From: Cellulomonas sp.
Lineage (GTDB): Bacteria > Actinomycetota > Actinomycetes > Actinomycetales > Cellulomonadaceae
Direction: 5' to 3'
NCBI GenBank assembly: GCA_027451305.1
Contig: DAIDJQ010000158.1
Location: forward strand, 1 to 10,598
DNA: 10,598 nucleotides
In this document: one piece after another, positions 1-7,128 of the stretch
Layout of the letters: each line of letters opens with the position of its first letter
How positions within the stretch are numbered: the first letter of the stretch is position 1
Notes under the pieces: model-generated
What the model saw: only the letters and a program-made list of their open reading frames with translations
Databases searched by the model: none
What the model was told of the DNA's origin: nothing
Program-made: the position numbers and the translations under genes

Positions 1-12
1 GTCGCACCGGGC

Positions 13-18
13 TAGCGT
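13..18 (+). promoter_or_regulatory. Putative -10 element of the hsp20 promoter
   Basis: TAGCGT fits the actinobacterial -10 pattern TAnnnT and stands out because TA steps are rare here. A start about 7 bases downstream would give a leader of roughly 45 bases before the hsp20 ATG. The matching -35 would lie left of the window edge, so it cannot be judged. No HAIR or CIRCE heat-shock operator is visible between this site and the gene. Confidence 0.45.
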
Positions 19-70
19 GGAACGTGGTGGGACAGAGACCCCGCCCCACCGTGACCGAGGGAGGTCGACG

Positions 71-481
71 ATGGCAATCGTGCGACGCGACCGGGTCGAG
101 CTGCCCGAGATGTTCCGCAGGTTCGTCGAGGGCGACTGGGACAAGCCGTGGCTTCGCGTGGAGGAGTACGTCGAGAACGGGACGCTGGTGGTCCGGGCGG
201 AGCTGCCCGGCGTCGACCCGGACAAGGACGTGGAGCTGACCGTGGTCGACGGGACCCTGCGGATCAGGGCCGAGCGCGAGGAGAAGTCGGAGCACAAGGG
301 CAAGGACTCCTACCGCTCGGAGTTCCGCTACGGCTCCTTCGCGCGGAACGTCCCGCTGCCTGCCGGCTGCTCCGAGACGGATGTGACGGCGACGTACCGC
401 GACGGCGTGCTGGAGGTACGGGTGCCGACCAGCGCGGAACGGCCGACGGAGCCCGTGAAGGTCTCGGTCGCCCGAGCCTGA
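71..481 (+). CDS. Hsp20/alpha-crystallin family small heat shock protein
   Basis: A 136-residue small heat shock protein, an ATP-independent holdase that binds unfolding proteins in the cytoplasm as an oligomer. The alpha-crystallin domain spans about residues 27-120: ELPGVD at 44-49, the FRYGSFAR segment at 85-92 (the family's GSFxRxxxLP signature) and the closing DGVLEVRVP at 111-119, which contains the family GVL motif. A short tail holds a VKVSV stretch that may act like the I/V-x-I/V oligomerisation motif. The N-terminal arm is short (about 26 residues). I chose ATG 71 because GGGAGG at 59-64 sits 6 bases upstream; an in-frame ATG at 17 would only add a low-complexity Arg-rich extension with no ribosome site. 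The next gene follows after 57 bases on the same strand and is probably co-transcribed. Family assignment is secure; client and inducer are unknown. Confidence 0.93.
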   Translation: MAIVRRDRVELPEMFRRFVEGDWDKPWLRVEEYVENGTLVVRAELPGVDPDKDVELTVVDGTLRIRAEREEKSEHKGKDSYRSEFRYGSFARNVPLPAGCSETDVTATYRDGVLEVRVPTSAERPTEPVKVSVARA

Positions 482-499
482 GCACGCTGCGTGAAGACG

Positions 500-513
500 C
501 CGGCTGCTGCCGG
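500..513 (+). other. Small hairpin between hsp20 and the next gene
   Basis: CCGGC-TGCT-GCCGG, a perfect 5-bp GC stem with a 4-base loop, begins 18 bases after the hsp20 stop. It has no T-run and is short. It could partly attenuate read-through or protect the hsp20 transcript end, or it could be chance in GC-rich DNA. Confidence 0.2.
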
Positions 514-538
514 GTGGCTCAGGTGCGGAGGTGCAGCG

Positions 539-1909
539 ATGACCCTGTTCGCTGACCGGGTCGAGGCCGGCCGCGCGCTCGCCCGGCTGCTCGAGCCCCT
601 GCGCGGGCAGGACGTCGTGGTGCTGGGACTGCCGCGGGGCGGCGTGCCGGTCGCGTACGAGGTGGCGGAGACCCTCGGCGCACCGCTCGACGTCATCGTG
701 GTGCGCAAGCTCGGGGTGCCCTTCCAGCCGGAGCTCGCGATGGGGGCCATCGGAGAGGGCGGCGCGCGGGTCGTGGATCGCGCCGTGCTGGCAGCGGTCC
801 ACGCGTCGGAACGTGATCTCGCCGAGGCGGAGCGTCGGGAGCGGATCGAGCTCGACGCGCGGGTCGCCCGCCTGCGCAGCGGACGGGCCCGGACCGGCCT
901 CACGGGGCGTGTGGCCGTGATCGTCGACGACGGCATCGCCACCGGTTCCACCATGCGCGTGGCGTGCCAGGTGGCCCGCTCGCTCGGTGCCGCGAAGGTC
1001 GTCGCCGCGGTCCCGGTCGCGCCCGCGGCGGTGGCGCGCGACTTCCCCGAGGCCGACGAGGTGGTCTGCGTCGCCACACCGGAGACCCTCCGGGCCGTCG
1101 GCTGCCACTACCGCGACTTCTCGCCGACGACCGACGAGGAGGTCGTCGTCCTGCTCGACGCGGCCGCGGCGCGCGCTCCTGCCGGGCACGCCGGGGGGAC
1201 GGCGGGCGATGCGGACCTCGACGTCGTCATCCCGGTCGACTCGGTCACGGTGGGCGCTCATCTGTACCTGCCGGAGCCGGCGCCCGGGGTCGTGGTGTTC
1301 GCCCACGGGAGCGGCAGCAGCCGGCACAGCCCCCGCAACCGGTTCGTCGCGGACGTCCTGCGGCAGGCCGGGCTCGGCACGCTCCTCCTCGACCTGCTCA
1401 GCCCCGAGGAGGAGCTGGACCGGTCGAACGTCTTCGACGTCGAGCTGCTGGCGAGCCGGCTCGTCGCCTCGACGCGCTGGTTGCAGGCCCGGCCCGACGC
1501 CGCATCCTGCCGCGTCGGCTACTTCGGGGCGAGCACGGGTGCCGGCGCGGCACTCTGGGCCGCCGCGGAGCTCGGGTCCGAGATCTCGGCCGTCGTGTCA
1601 CGCGGGGGCCGACCGGACCTGGCTCGTCCGCGGCTCGCACAGGTGCAGGCCCCGACCCTCTTCGTCGTGGGTGGGGCGGACACGGTGGTCCTCGAGCTGA
1701 ACCGGCAGGCCGCGGGCCTGCTGCGCTGCCCGCACCACGTGGCCGTCGTCCGCGGCGCCACGCACCTGTTCGAGGAGCCCGGGGCGCTGGCTGAGGCGGC
1801 AGGCCTGGCGCGCGACTGGTTCACCGCGCACCTCCTGCGCGACCTGGTGCCGGCGACGAGCTCGCCGTCGCACGAGGGCGCCGACCGGAGCGAGCGCTCG
1901 ACCGGGTGA
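539..1909 (+). CDS. Phosphoribosyltransferase / dienelactone hydrolase-like fusion protein
   Basis: A 456-residue two-domain cytoplasmic protein. Residues 1-210 form a type I phosphoribosyltransferase-like domain: GLPRGGVPVA at 30-39 and the PRPP-binding loop VIVDDGIATGSTM at 127-139 with its paired Asp. Residues 225-435 form an alpha/beta hydrolase of the dienelactone hydrolase type: oxyanion-side HGSGS at 256-260, nucleophile elbow GASTG at 330-334 (Ser332), likely acid Asp381 in GGADTVV, and His409 in GATHLF. Both active sites look intact. The natural substrate of neither half is known, and I do not infer one. ATG 539 is preceded by GGAGG at 527-531, 7 bases away. The same fusion occurs in M. 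tuberculosis Rv0571c, a gene linked to the DosR dormancy regulon, and the upstream Hsp20 gene fits a stress role here. The last 20 residues are Ser/Arg/Glu-rich and probably disordered. Confidence 0.88.
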   Translation: MTLFADRVEAGRALARLLEPLRGQDVVVLGLPRGGVPVAYEVAETLGAPLDVIVVRKLGVPFQPELAMGAIGEGGARVVDRAVLAAVHASERDLAEAERRERIELDARVARLRSGRARTGLTGRVAVIVDDGIATGSTMRVACQVARSLGAAKVVAAVPVAPAAVARDFPEADEVVCVATPETLRAVGCHYRDFSPTTDEEVVVLLDAAAARAPAGHAGGTAGDADLDVVIPVDSVTVGAHLYLPEPAPGVVVFAHGSGSSRHSPRNRFVADVLRQAGLGTLLLDLLSPEEELDRSNVFDVELLASRLVASTRWLQARPDAASCRVGYFGASTGAGAALWAAAELGSEISAVVSRGGRPDLARPRLAQVQAPTLFVVGGADTVVLELNRQAAGLLRCPHHVAVVRGATHLFEEPGALAEAAGLARDWFTAHLLRDLVPATSSPSHEGADRSERSTG

Positions 1910-1924
1910 GTCGTCGGGCTGGGC

Positions 1925-1953
1925 GTGGCACCGGAACCGCCTGCGCTTAGCCT
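1925..1953 (+). promoter_or_regulatory. Putative promoter of the MFS/LOV operon, leaderless start
   Basis: GTGGCA at 1925-1930 matches TTGACA at four of six positions. A 17-base spacer separates it from TAGCCT at 1948-1953 (TAnnnT). The GTG start of the MFS gene begins 7 bases after the -10, exactly where transcription would begin, so the mRNA would be leaderless. No Shine-Dalgarno sequence precedes this GTG, which agrees. Confidence 0.5.
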
Positions 1954-1959
1954 GAGTCC

Positions 1960-3270
1960 GTGCAGGTGACCGACGACCTCCGACGGCTGTGGCCGCTGGT
2001 CGGCTTCCGTCGGCTGTTCACGGTGCGCCTGGTCAGCCAGTGCGCGGACGGCATGTTCCAGGTGGGCCTGGCGACACTGTTCTTCTTCTCGCCGGAGACG
2101 GCCAGCACGGCCACCGGGGTCGCCGCGGCGTTCGCCGTGCTGCTGCTGCCCTTCACGGTGGTGGGGCCCTGGGCCGGGGTGCTGCTGGACCGCTGGCGCC
2201 GCCGGCAGGTGCTGCTGTACGGGAACCTGCTCCGGGTGGTGCTGACCGTTGCGATCGCCCTGGTCATGGTGCTGCACGGCGTAGGGCCGCTGGTGTACGT
2301 GCTGGCGCTGGTGACCCTCTCGGTGAACCGGTTCCTGCTCGCGGCCCTGTCGGCGTCGCTGCCGAAGGTCGTCGACGGTCCGCTGCTGCTCACCGCCAAC
2401 TCCCTCACCCCGACACTCGGCGCCGCCTCGGCCGGCGTGGGTGCGCTGCTCGGGTTCGTGCTCGGGCGGCTGATGCCGGCCGGGCGTGAGCGGGACGCGA
2501 TCGCCCTGGTGGTGGCCGCGGCGGTGATGGGCACGGCCTCCGGGCTGGCCGGCCGGATCGGCCGGGACCAGCTGGGTCCCGACGAGCCCGTGGCGATGCC
2601 CGTGCGGCGTGCGCTGGCCGTCGTGGCGCACGAGCTCGGCGCCGGCGCGAGGTACCTCGTCGAGCGCCGCACCCCGGCGCAGGCGCTCGGGATCATGGCG
2701 TGGCACCGGTTCTGCTACGGCGTCGTGTTCATGGCGAGCATCCTCATCTCCCGCAACCTGCTGAGCTCCCCGTCCGACGTCGACGCGGGGCTGCGCACCT
2801 TCGCGACCGTCCTCGCCGCGTCCGGCATCGGGTTCGCGCTCGCCGTCGTGGTCACGCCCGTGGTCAGCCCGCGGCTGGGCCCGCAGCGCTGGATCGTCGT
2901 GTGCCTCGTCGTCGCCACCGTGAGCCAGCTGCTCCTGGTGGTCACGCTGGCGCTGCCAGTGGTGCTCGTGGCCGCGGCCACCCTCGGCCTGGCAGCCCAG
3001 TCGGCCAAGATCGCGGTGGACACCATCGTGCAGCGCGACACCGCGGACGCGTACCGGGGCCGGGCGTTCGCCCTGTACGACGTCCTCTACAACGCGGCCT
3101 TCGTGGGAGCCGCCGCGCTCGGTGCGGTCACGCTCCCCGACTCGGGCTGGTCCCGAGGCCTGTTCGGCGCGCTGGCCGCCGGCTACCTCGGCTCGGCGCT
3201 GGTGTACGGCCGGGCCTCGAAGCGCACCATGGCGGCCCTCGAGGTCGCCGCCCAGGGCGCGCGCACGTGA
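1960..3270 (+). CDS. MFS family transporter, probable exporter
   Basis: A 436-residue, highly hydrophobic polytopic membrane protein of the major facilitator superfamily with about 10-12 predicted helices in two halves. The loop after helix 2 carries GVLLDRWRRR at 73-82, the MFS motif A (G-x3-D-R-x-R-R). Residues 350-381 hold the corresponding second-half region with YRGRAF. A long, charged central loop lies around residues 197-245. It resembles the EntS/MFS_3-like exporters of actinobacteria; the substrate cannot be read from sequence. GTG 1960 is chosen because a -10-like TAGCCT ends 6 bases before it and no ribosome site exists, pointing to leaderless initiation; GTG 1966 is an alternative. 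The stop overlaps the GTG of the next gene (GTGA), so the transporter and the LOV phosphatase are translationally coupled. Confidence 0.88.
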   Translation: MQVTDDLRRLWPLVGFRRLFTVRLVSQCADGMFQVGLATLFFFSPETASTATGVAAAFAVLLLPFTVVGPWAGVLLDRWRRRQVLLYGNLLRVVLTVAIALVMVLHGVGPLVYVLALVTLSVNRFLLAALSASLPKVVDGPLLLTANSLTPTLGAASAGVGALLGFVLGRLMPAGRERDAIALVVAAAVMGTASGLAGRIGRDQLGPDEPVAMPVRRALAVVAHELGAGARYLVERRTPAQALGIMAWHRFCYGVVFMASILISRNLLSSPSDVDAGLRTFATVLAASGIGFALAVVVTPVVSPRLGPQRWIVVCLVVATVSQLLLVVTLALPVVLVAAATLGLAAQSAKIAVDTIVQRDTADAYRGRAFALYDVLYNAAFVGAAALGAVTLPDSGWSRGLFGALAAGYLGSALVYGRASKRTMAALEVAAQGART

Positions 3271-5018
3271 CGGCCACCGCGGGCCGGCGCACCCCACCCG
3301 CTGGCACGCCGCTGCCGGACGGGCTCGGCCTCGCCTCGCCCGACGACCACCTGCTCGCTCTCGCCGTCGCCGCCGGCGACCTCCCGTTCACGCTCTCCGA
3401 CGCGCGCGCACCCGACCAGCCCGTCGTCTGGGTCAACGAGGCGTTCATCCGGCTCACCGGGTTCAGCCGCGAGGACGTGCTCGGCCACAACTGCCGGTTC
3501 CTGCAGGGCCCGGCCACCGACCGGGAGGCCGTGGCGCGGATCCGTGCGGCGCTCGCGGCCGGTGAGCCGGTGAGCGAGGTGCTGCTCAACTACCGCCGGG
3601 ACGGCTCGGTGTTCTGGAACCGGGTGGTGATCAGCCCGGTGCGTGACGCCGACGGCCAGGTGACGCACCTGGTCGGAGCCCAGCTGGACGTGACGGCGCA
3701 GGTCGGTGTGGACGACGCGCGTGACCTGGAGCTGGAGCTGGCTCGCCAGACGAGTGCCCGGCTGGACCTGCTGCGCGCGGTCAGCGACGAGCTGGCGCGT
3801 CACCTGGACTACGACGCGGCGGTGGACGCGCTGGCCGACGTGGCGGTGCCGGCCCTCGCCACCTGGGGGTTCGTCGCCGTGGTCGGTGACCGCGGCCGGT
3901 TCCAGCGGGTGCACGTCGTGGCCACCGACCCTGCGCTGCGGGGGGTGGCCCGGGCGCTGGAGAGCGAGAGCGGACGGTGGCTCGAGCGTTCGCCCCGGGT
4001 GCGGCACGCGCTCGGCGGCACCAGCGAGCACGTGCCCGAGCCGGCCCCCGTCGACCGGACGAGCCTCCCGGGACGGACCACGGCGGCCGAGCTCGGGCTG
4101 CTGGAGCAGCTGGGAGTCGGCTCGTCGCTCGTGGTGCAGCTGCGGGCACGCGACCGCGTGCTGGGCGTCCTGGTGCTGATGCACCGCGAGGTCGACGGGT
4201 TCCGGCCCGACACCGTCATCACGGCCGCCCACCTCGGCCGTCGTGCCGGGCTGGCGCTGGACAACGTGCAGCTGTACATCGCCCAGCGCGAGGCGGCCCT
4301 GACGCTGCAGCAGCGGTTGCTCCCGCACGTGGAGGCGGTGGCCGGCCTGGACCTGGCCACCGCCTACGTCCCGTCCTCCCGGTACGCGCAGGTGGGCGGC
4401 GACTGGTTCGACGTCCTGCCGCTGCGCGACGGTGCCGTGGGCCTGGCCGTCGGCGACGTGGTGGGGCACGACCTGCGGGCCGCCGCCTCGATGGGGCAGC
4501 TCGCCTCCCTGATGCGCTCGCACGCGTGGGCCGGGCTGCCGCCGCGGGAGGTGCTGGACCGGCTGGACGAGCTGGTGCAGGGCCTCGGCATGGCGGAGGT
4601 GGCGACCTGCGTCTACCTGCGATGGGTGGCCGACGGCGACCACGCCCGCGTCACGTACGCACGCGCCGGGCACCCGCCTCCGCTGGTGCGCATGCCCGGT
4701 GGGCAGGTGCACCGGCTGGACCGGGCCAACAGCACCCCGATCGGCCTGACGTCGCAGGCCTCACGGCGCGAGCAGGACACCGTCGACCTGCCGCCCGGCG
4801 CGACGCTCGTGGTGTACACCGACGGGCTCGTCGAGCGCCGCGACCGCGGGCTGCGTGAGGGCGTGGCCCAGCTCGAGGCCGAGCTGTCCGCGATCCCCGA
4901 CGACGCCGACGCCGCCGCGGTGTGCGACCGGCTGGTGCAGCGGCTGGGCGGCCAGGCTCAGGAGGACGACCTGTGCCTGCTCGTCGTCCGCGTACCGGGC
5001 GTCCCCGACGAGCACTGA
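3267..5018 (+). CDS. LOV-GAF-PP2C (SpoIIE/RsbU-type) serine phosphatase, probable blue-light sensor
   Basis: A 583-residue soluble signalling protein. Residues 38-145 are a PAS domain of the LOV class: GHNCRFLQ at 73-80 supplies Cys76 for the flavin photoadduct, and Asn108, Asn118 and Gln139 match the flavin-ring-binding residues of plant and bacterial LOV domains. A linker helix (about 150-175) leads to a GAF-like domain (about 165-335). After the QQRLLPHV segment (348-355) comes a PP2C/SpoIIE phosphatase domain (about 360-577): GGDWFD at 377-382 and GDVVGHD at 396-402 with metal Asp residues, RAGHPPPL at 466-473, YTDGLVERR at 517-525 and EDDLCLLVV at 566-574. By family knowledge such proteins dephosphorylate anti-sigma-factor antagonists (RsbV/SpoIIAA-like), here presumably gated by light or by a GAF signal. 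No kinase or STAS partner is encoded nearby. GTG 3267 overlaps the MFS stop; a longer frame upstream lies inside the MFS gene. Confidence 0.9.
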   Translation: MTATAGRRTPPAGTPLPDGLGLASPDDHLLALAVAAGDLPFTLSDARAPDQPVVWVNEAFIRLTGFSREDVLGHNCRFLQGPATDREAVARIRAALAAGEPVSEVLLNYRRDGSVFWNRVVISPVRDADGQVTHLVGAQLDVTAQVGVDDARDLELELARQTSARLDLLRAVSDELARHLDYDAAVDALADVAVPALATWGFVAVVGDRGRFQRVHVVATDPALRGVARALESESGRWLERSPRVRHALGGTSEHVPEPAPVDRTSLPGRTTAAELGLLEQLGVGSSLVVQLRARDRVLGVLVLMHREVDGFRPDTVITAAHLGRRAGLALDNVQLYIAQREAALTLQQRLLPHVEAVAGLDLATAYVPSSRYAQVGGDWFDVLPLRDGAVGLAVGDVVGHDLRAAASMGQLASLMRSHAWAGLPPREVLDRLDELVQGLGMAEVATCVYLRWVADGDHARVTYARAGHPPPLVRMPGGQVHRLDRANSTPIGLTSQASRREQDTVDLPPGATLVVYTDGLVERRDRGLREGVAQLEAELSAIPDDADAAAVCDRLVQRLGGQAQEDDLCLLVVRVPGVPDEH

Positions 5019-5025
5019 CCCCCGG

Positions 5026-5029
<4 letters not shown>
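5015..5029. terminator. Palindrome holding both convergent stop codons, possible bidirectional terminator
   Basis: CTGACC-CCC-GGTCAG is a perfect 6-bp stem with a 3-base loop. The phosphatase TGA (5016-5018) lies in the left arm and the cca stop (TCA on plus, 5026-5028) in the right arm. The structure is symmetric for both strands, as a bidirectional terminator would be, but the stem is short and has no T-tract. Termination function is inference. Confidence 0.3.
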
Positions 5030-6501
<1,472 letters not shown>

Positions 6502-6518
6502 CCGGCAAGCCTGCCAGA

Positions 6519-6551
6519 CCGGGACGGACCGCCCGGCACCGGGTGTCCCGG
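6519..6551. repeat. Nested inverted repeat in the cca/NUDIX divergent region
   Basis: Outer arms CCGGGAC (6519-6525) and GTCCCGG (6545-6551) enclose inner arms CCCGG (6532-6536) and CCGGG (6539-6543). The element sits just upstream of the NUDIX -10 and within the presumed cca leader. It could be an operator for the divergent pair or an RNA hairpin in the cca leader; chance is possible at this base composition. Confidence 0.25.
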
Positions 6552-6561
6552 ACCAAGTCGT

Positions 6562-6567
6562 TACAGT
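6562..6567 (+). promoter_or_regulatory. Putative -10 element, leaderless NUDIX promoter
   Basis: TACAGT (TAnnnT) ends 6 bases before the ATG at 6574, so transcription would begin at the start codon. No Shine-Dalgarno sequence and no clear -35 are present. The pattern matches the one at the MFS gene. Confidence 0.45.
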
Positions 6568-6573
6568 GTCGAC

Positions 6574-7128
6574 ATGTCCGCCGCCGCCGAAGGTCACGCC
6601 GCGGGGCGGGTCCCGGCCCCGCCCGGCGGTCACCGGCTGCGGATCGACCCGGTGCACACCCCGGTCCGGGCGGTCAGCACACCGCTGCCGGTGGTGGACG
6701 AGACCTCGGCCGGCGGTCTGGTGGTGGTGCGTCGCACCGGCGTGTTCCACGCCGCGGTGATCGCCCGCCGCAACAGGGCCGGACGCCTCGAGTGGTGCCT
6801 GCCGAAGGGCCACCTCGAGGGCGAGGAGACACCCGAGGAGGCCGCCGTCCGGGAGATCGCCGAGGAGACGGGCATCACCGGTCGCGTGCTGCGTCGCCTC
6901 GGCGTCATCGACTACTGGTTCAGCGGCGAGGACCGCCGCGTGCACAAGGTGGTGCACCACTTCCTGCTCGGCGCGATCGGCGGGGAGCTGTCGGTGGCCG
7001 GCGACCCCGACGGCGAGGCCGAGGACGTCGCCTGGGTGGCGGTCGGCGCGCTGCCGGCCCGGCTGGCGTACCCCAACGAGCGCCGCCTCGCCGAGGCGGC
7101 CTGCACGGTGCTCGCCGACGAGGCATGA
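6574..7128 (+). CDS. NUDIX hydrolase (MutT4-like)
   Basis: A 184-residue NUDIX-family pyrophosphohydrolase, a class that cleaves nucleoside diphosphates linked to another group X. The full Nudix box (GX5EX7REUXEEXGU) is present at 79-101: it starts at GHLEGEE and ends REIAEETGI, with the metal-binding glutamates at 94, 97 and 98. The preceding EWCLPKG and the SAGGLVVVRR strand are typical. A roughly 40-residue Pro/Gly/His-rich N-terminal extension precedes the fold, as in the positional counterpart Rv3908 (MutT4). Substrate is not readable; MutT-like nucleotide sanitation or diadenosine polyphosphate hydrolysis are options. ATG 6574 fits a leaderless transcript; the reading frame stays open far upstream but that part is antisense to cca. 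The TGA overlaps the next ATG by 4 bases (ATGA), coupling it to the DUF6049 gene. Confidence 0.93.
   Translation: MSAAAEGHAAGRVPAPPGGHRLRIDPVHTPVRAVSTPLPVVDETSAGGLVVVRRTGVFHAAVIARRNRAGRLEWCLPKGHLEGEETPEEAAVREIAEETGITGRVLRRLGVIDYWFSGEDRRVHKVVHHFLLGAIGGELSVAGDPDGEAEDVAWVAVGALPARLAYPNERRLAEAACTVLADEA

Noticed and set aside
1891..1900. Perfect palindrome CGAGCGCTCG at the end of the hydrolase fusion gene
   Set aside because: It leaves no room for a hairpin loop, lies within coding sequence and is unremarkable in GC-rich DNA.
2700..3266. Upstream in-frame extension of the LOV phosphatase
   Set aside because: It lies within the MFS gene in another frame and has shadow-like composition; the GTG overlapping the MFS stop is the natural start.
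1519..3297. A 592-codon open frame on the minus strand opposite the MFS and hydrolase genes
   Set aside because: It is rich in Arg, Gly, His and Gln with no domain character, and is antisense to two well-supported genes. Long antisense frames are expected at this GC content.
3183..4712. A 509-codon minus-strand frame opposite the LOV phosphatase
   Set aside because: Low-complexity composition, no recognisable motif, and opposite an unmistakable LOV-GAF-PP2C protein.
6567..6578. Overlapping 8-base palindromes TGTCGACA and GACATGTC at the NUDIX start
   Set aside because: Too short and too easily chance to call an operator, although they coincide with the presumed transcription start.
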